A stretch of 64,000 nt of DNA from Epilithonimonas sp. JDS (GTDB lineage: Bacteria > Bacteroidota > Bacteroidia > Flavobacteriales > Weeksellaceae): the NCBI RefSeq assembly GCF_021261315.1, contig NZ_JAJSAX010000003.1, positions 124,001 to 188,000 on the forward strand, read 5' to 3'. Position 1 is the first letter of the stretch, and each line of letters begins with the position of its first letter. The position numbers and the translations under genes were made by a program. Positions 61,757 to 64,000 of the stretch are shown piece by piece. A model generated the notes under the pieces. It had not been told where the DNA came from. It saw nothing but the letters and a program-made list of their open reading frames with translations, and made no database searches.

Positions 61757-62245
61757 TCATATTATTTTCATTTTCCACAATAACATTTTCCATTGATGTC
61801 TAATTCCTCCTAACTCCCAATTGATATCGAACTTATCTTTATTGTTTTTTATATATGGAGGTTTTGTAACTTTACTATGTAACATTGGTTTATTATCTAT
61901 TACATTTTTTAAGTAATCCGGATCAAGGTCACTTTTAAGAAAATATCTAATTTCAATAATGGTTTTATCCTTTTCAGCTTTATAGATATATAAATTTAGG
62001 TCATAGATATTGTCTGAAAATTTGTTTAAGTAATTTACAGTTTCAGTTAAATTATTTTCTTTCTTATCTTTAATAAATTTGTTTCTGTTCACACGCTCAA
62101 CAAAAAAATTAATCCCTGAAACTTCCTTAATATCTGATATAATGAAAACTAGATTTTGCGAAATTGTATTCCAGCAATTCTGATTAACTATTTCGATTAA
62201 TTTGACTACAAAGTCAGCTATGTCTTTTTCTTTTATTTCTGCCAA
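61757..62245 (-). CDS. Hypothetical protein downstream of hopJ
   Basis: I do not recognise this 162-residue protein. The start shown is a TTG codon (MAEIKEKDIADFVVKLIE); no ATG is available before the folded-looking part, and the frame is open further upstream to the hopJ stop region. It has no signal peptide or membrane segment and is Lys/Asn/Ile-rich with alternating helices and strands (LIEIVNQNCWNTISQNL; TVIEIRYFL-like strand). It lies about 20 bases after hopJ and is probably in the same transcript. Confidence 0.6.
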   Translation of the reverse strand: MAEIKEKDIADFVVKLIEIVNQNCWNTISQNLVFIISDIKEVSGINFFVERVNRNKFIKDKKENNLTETVNYLNKFSDNIYDLNLYIYKAEKDKTIIEIRYFLKSDLDPDYLKNVIDNKPMLHSKVTKPPYIKNNKDKFDINWELGGIRHQWKMLLWKMKII

Positions 62246-62265
62246 ATTTCTTATATAAAAATTTT

Positions 62266-62598
62266 CTACTTTCTCTTCAAAGCCTCACCTTCAAACGAGA
62301 TCCCATCCCAACCAAACGTCATAAAGTTTCGGATATTCTGATGGTCATCACCCTCCGGATTCTGCAAAACATCTGTTCTGTAAAAGTCTCCGAACAAAGC
62401 CAAAGTATCTTCCTTAGAAAGTGCATTCAACTTTGCAAAACTGAAAACCTTGCACGAGCCATTATTCTGGTCGGCTTCATTGACCGTGTTTCCGTTTGTG
62501 AATTTCGTTGGCGTAAAATCGTAATGTTCATCGATGAATGCGATAACATCTTTAAACTGAATCTCGCCCGCAGATTTTTCTAATTGTTCAAATATCAT
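62266..62598 (-). CDS. HopJ-type III effector family protein
   Basis: This 110-residue cytoplasmic protein matches the HopJ family: FKDVIAFIDEHYDFTPTKFTNG, GSCKVFSFAKLNALSKEDTLALFGDFYR and HQNIRNFMTFGWDGISF. The name comes from a Pseudomonas syringae effector; homologues in non-pathogens with no type III secretion, as here, must have another, unknown job. Its ATG overlaps the TGA of the upstream helicase gene (ATGA), so they are coupled. The expected size is normal. Confidence 0.88.
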   Translation of the reverse strand: MIFEQLEKSAGEIQFKDVIAFIDEHYDFTPTKFTNGNTVNEADQNNGSCKVFSFAKLNALSKEDTLALFGDFYRTDVLQNPEGDDHQNIRNFMTFGWDGISFEGEALKRK

Positions 62599-64000
62599 AG
62601 TAATTTTTTATTTATTTTTTGAAATTCATTTTCCAAATTCTGCCAGACATTCTGGCTCCAAATTCTGACGTACTCAAACCCCGAATTCTTCAACACTTTT
62701 TCTTTGTGCAGATCTTCCAGATAGCCCAATTCATCGTCGTATTTTTCCTTGCTCATACATTCTACGACCACAGATCTCTTTCCTTCTTTTTCAATCAGAA
62801 TATCAAATTGATAACCACCAAAGTCCATATTTTTCGACAATCTGTGATCTGGAAAATCCCTTTGCAATCGGTCAAAGATCTGGTCAATAAACAGATTGGA
62901 ATTGCCATTTTCATTAGCTTGTTTTGAATATCCAAATTGATCCAAAACACTCAGGATCTCAATTCGTCCATTCTCATTTTCTTCACTCACCGCCTTGCAA
63001 TAAGCCAAATACGCATAGAAAACCGCCTTCCGATTGTTGGAACCTTCCTGTTGCAAAGCATCTTTATAATTGGAAAAAATCTCTTCCGGAATCGAGTTGC
63101 AGAGGTAGATCTGTTCTTTGGCTCGCGTAATGATCACATTCAGCAACTTGTAACCTTTGGTATGATTCACAGGTCCAAAACTCTGAATGAATTTCCCACT
63201 CGCTTTCCGCCCGTAAGTCGTAGAAATAATGATAATATCTCTTTCGTCACCCTGGATGTTTTCAAGATTTTTAATGAATAATCCTGCAGATTCCAATCCT
63301 TGAATTTTCTCTTTGAAATGTTCATTTTCAGGCAAACTGGCTTTCTGCACAATCTTCCTTTTGATGTAATTCCGTTGCGAAATATTGAACGTCGCAATTC
63401 CCACCGAAGGATAACTGCCGTCTTTTTTAGGCTGAATCTTTTCCAAAATTTCCAACACTTTATCGGCTTCTTCCTTATTCGTATGGTCATCAAAAATACC
63501 ATCGATTTGGAAAAACTCGATCGGTTTGTTTTCAGATTTTGTCGGAAGTGGTTTCAGTCTCGAATTGTAAAACGCGTGGTTGGAAAAGTCGATCAAATAA
63601 GGATGTTTGGAACGGTAGTGGAAATCCAGATGGTTCTTTTCATAATTATTTTCCATCGCGTAATCCAACAGCGATTCGATGTTAAGCATGGCGTTTTTGT
63701 ACGTGATAACTTCGGTTTCAGATTCAATATCATCCTCGTCTTCAATGGTCCCATCAAACACTTTGCTGAAATAATTGGAAGGTGGCATTTGATGCTCGTC
63801 GCCCGCAATGATCACATTTTTCCCTTTCAAAATCGCTGGCAGATTGTCTTCCAACTTCAACTGACTGGCTTCATCAAATACAACATTATCAAAATAGAAA
63901 TTCTTTCCCTGAAAAAGATTACTGCAAGCATCTGGCGTCGTCAAAATAATAGGAAAGAAATGTGTAAAAAGGTCAATATCTTTCTGAACGATTTGTCTCA
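62595..64000 (-). CDS. SF1 helicase with C-terminal nuclease-like domain, 3' part
   Basis: The gene is open to the window end, so the N-terminal part is missing; about 467 residues are seen. The visible part carries late superfamily 1 helicase motifs of the UPF1/DNA2 kind: Walker B VVFDEASQL, IAGDEHQMPP (motif III), DFHYRSKHP (IV), NIQGDERDIIIISTTYG (V) and NVIITRAKEQIYLC (VI). A C-terminal part (GGYQFDILIEKEGKRSVVVECMS, then EKVLKNSGFEYVRIW) looks like a PD-(D/E)XK nuclease of the MTES_1575/Vsr-like kind. Such helicase-nucleases are often linked to DNA repair or phage defence. It overlaps hopJ by an ATGA. Confidence 0.85.
   Translation of the reverse strand, partial: RQIVQKDIDLFTHFFPIILTTPDACSNLFQGKNFYFDNVVFDEASQLKLEDNLPAILKGKNVIIAGDEHQMPPSNYFSKVFDGTIEDEDDIESETEVITYKNAMLNIESLLDYAMENNYEKNHLDFHYRSKHPYLIDFSNHAFYNSRLKPLPTKSENKPIEFFQIDGIFDDHTNKEEADKVLEILEKIQPKKDGSYPSVGIATFNISQRNYIKRKIVQKASLPENEHFKEKIQGLESAGLFIKNLENIQGDERDIIIISTTYGRKASGKFIQSFGPVNHTKGYKLLNVIITRAKEQIYLCNSIPEEIFSNYKDALQQEGSNNRKAVFYAYLAYCKAVSEENENGRIEILSVLDQFGYSKQANENGNSNLFIDQIFDRLQRDFPDHRLSKNMDFGGYQFDILIEKEGKRSVVVECMSKEKYDDELGYLEDLHKEKVLKNSGFEYVRIWSQNVWQNLENEFQKINKKLL

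Noticed and set aside
62266..62598. Evidence for a type III secretion system from the HopJ name
   Set aside because: The family is spread among non-pathogens, and no secretion gene is in the window.

Overview
The window looks like chromosome from a flavobacterium of the Chryseobacterium type (Weeksellaceae, Bacteroidota). The supporting signs are low GC, few Shine-Dalgarno sites, many Bacteroidota promoters with a TAnnTTTG -7 element, a protein with a type IX secretion (T9SS) sorting tail, an S46 dipeptidyl-peptidase, a YtxJ bacilliredoxin, and several families of short intergenic palindromes. I see no rRNA, tRNA, phage, insertion sequence or CRISPR array. Most of the window is housekeeping with small accessory pieces.

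Left part (1-13 kb): the 3' end of purL, a barstar-fold protein overlapping it, a large AsmA-like envelope protein, an unknown secreted protein, a glutaryl-CoA dehydrogenase-type enzyme, two secreted cell-wall-type hydrolases (DUF1287 and an amidase), and an AddB-like PD-(D/E)XK nuclease. Middle-left (13-24 kb): rsmG with a lipoprotein, a 1468-residue T9SS cargo protein with three cadherin-like repeats, a TPR-LuxR membrane regulator, a class I aminotransferase, and an SGNH/MBOAT O-acylation pair.

Centre (24-42 kb): a peroxiredoxin / CGNC-thioredoxin / small-protein cassette, an adenosine/adenine deaminase with a HAD phosphatase, and a minus-strand run of small genes (GNAT, secreted nuclease, Crp-type regulator, YtxJ, ZIP transporter, methyltransferase). 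Then come an RlmL-type RNA methyltransferase followed by a 39-codon ORF, a RelE/ParE toxin-antitoxin pair, a GT2 glycosyltransferase, pyruvate dehydrogenase (quinone), an AraC regulator, a Tat-exported HisC-like aminotransferase with a DUF4844 protein, and a CPBP protease followed by a LytS/LytTR two-component pair.

Right part (42-64 kb): purU, a GHL10 lipoprotein, typA, a THUMP-like methyltransferase, a frameshifted DUF1801 gene, an MFS exporter, the agmatine-to-putrescine pair aguB-aguA, a thioesterase, a dipeptidyl-peptidase 11, a polysaccharide deacetylase, GNAT plus MepB, a DEAD-box helicase, an outer-membrane DUF5723 protein, a WYL regulator, and an operon of a large SF1 helicase-nuclease (cut by the window end), HopJ and an unknown protein.

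No single obvious new multi-gene system stands out. The items most worth a second look are the helicase-nuclease operon at the right edge, the exported aminotransferase plus zinc-ribbon DUF4844 pair, the peroxiredoxin cassette, the orphan barstar, the DUF1801 frameshift, and the intergenic inverted-repeat families. All functions are read from motifs and family knowledge; no database search was run.
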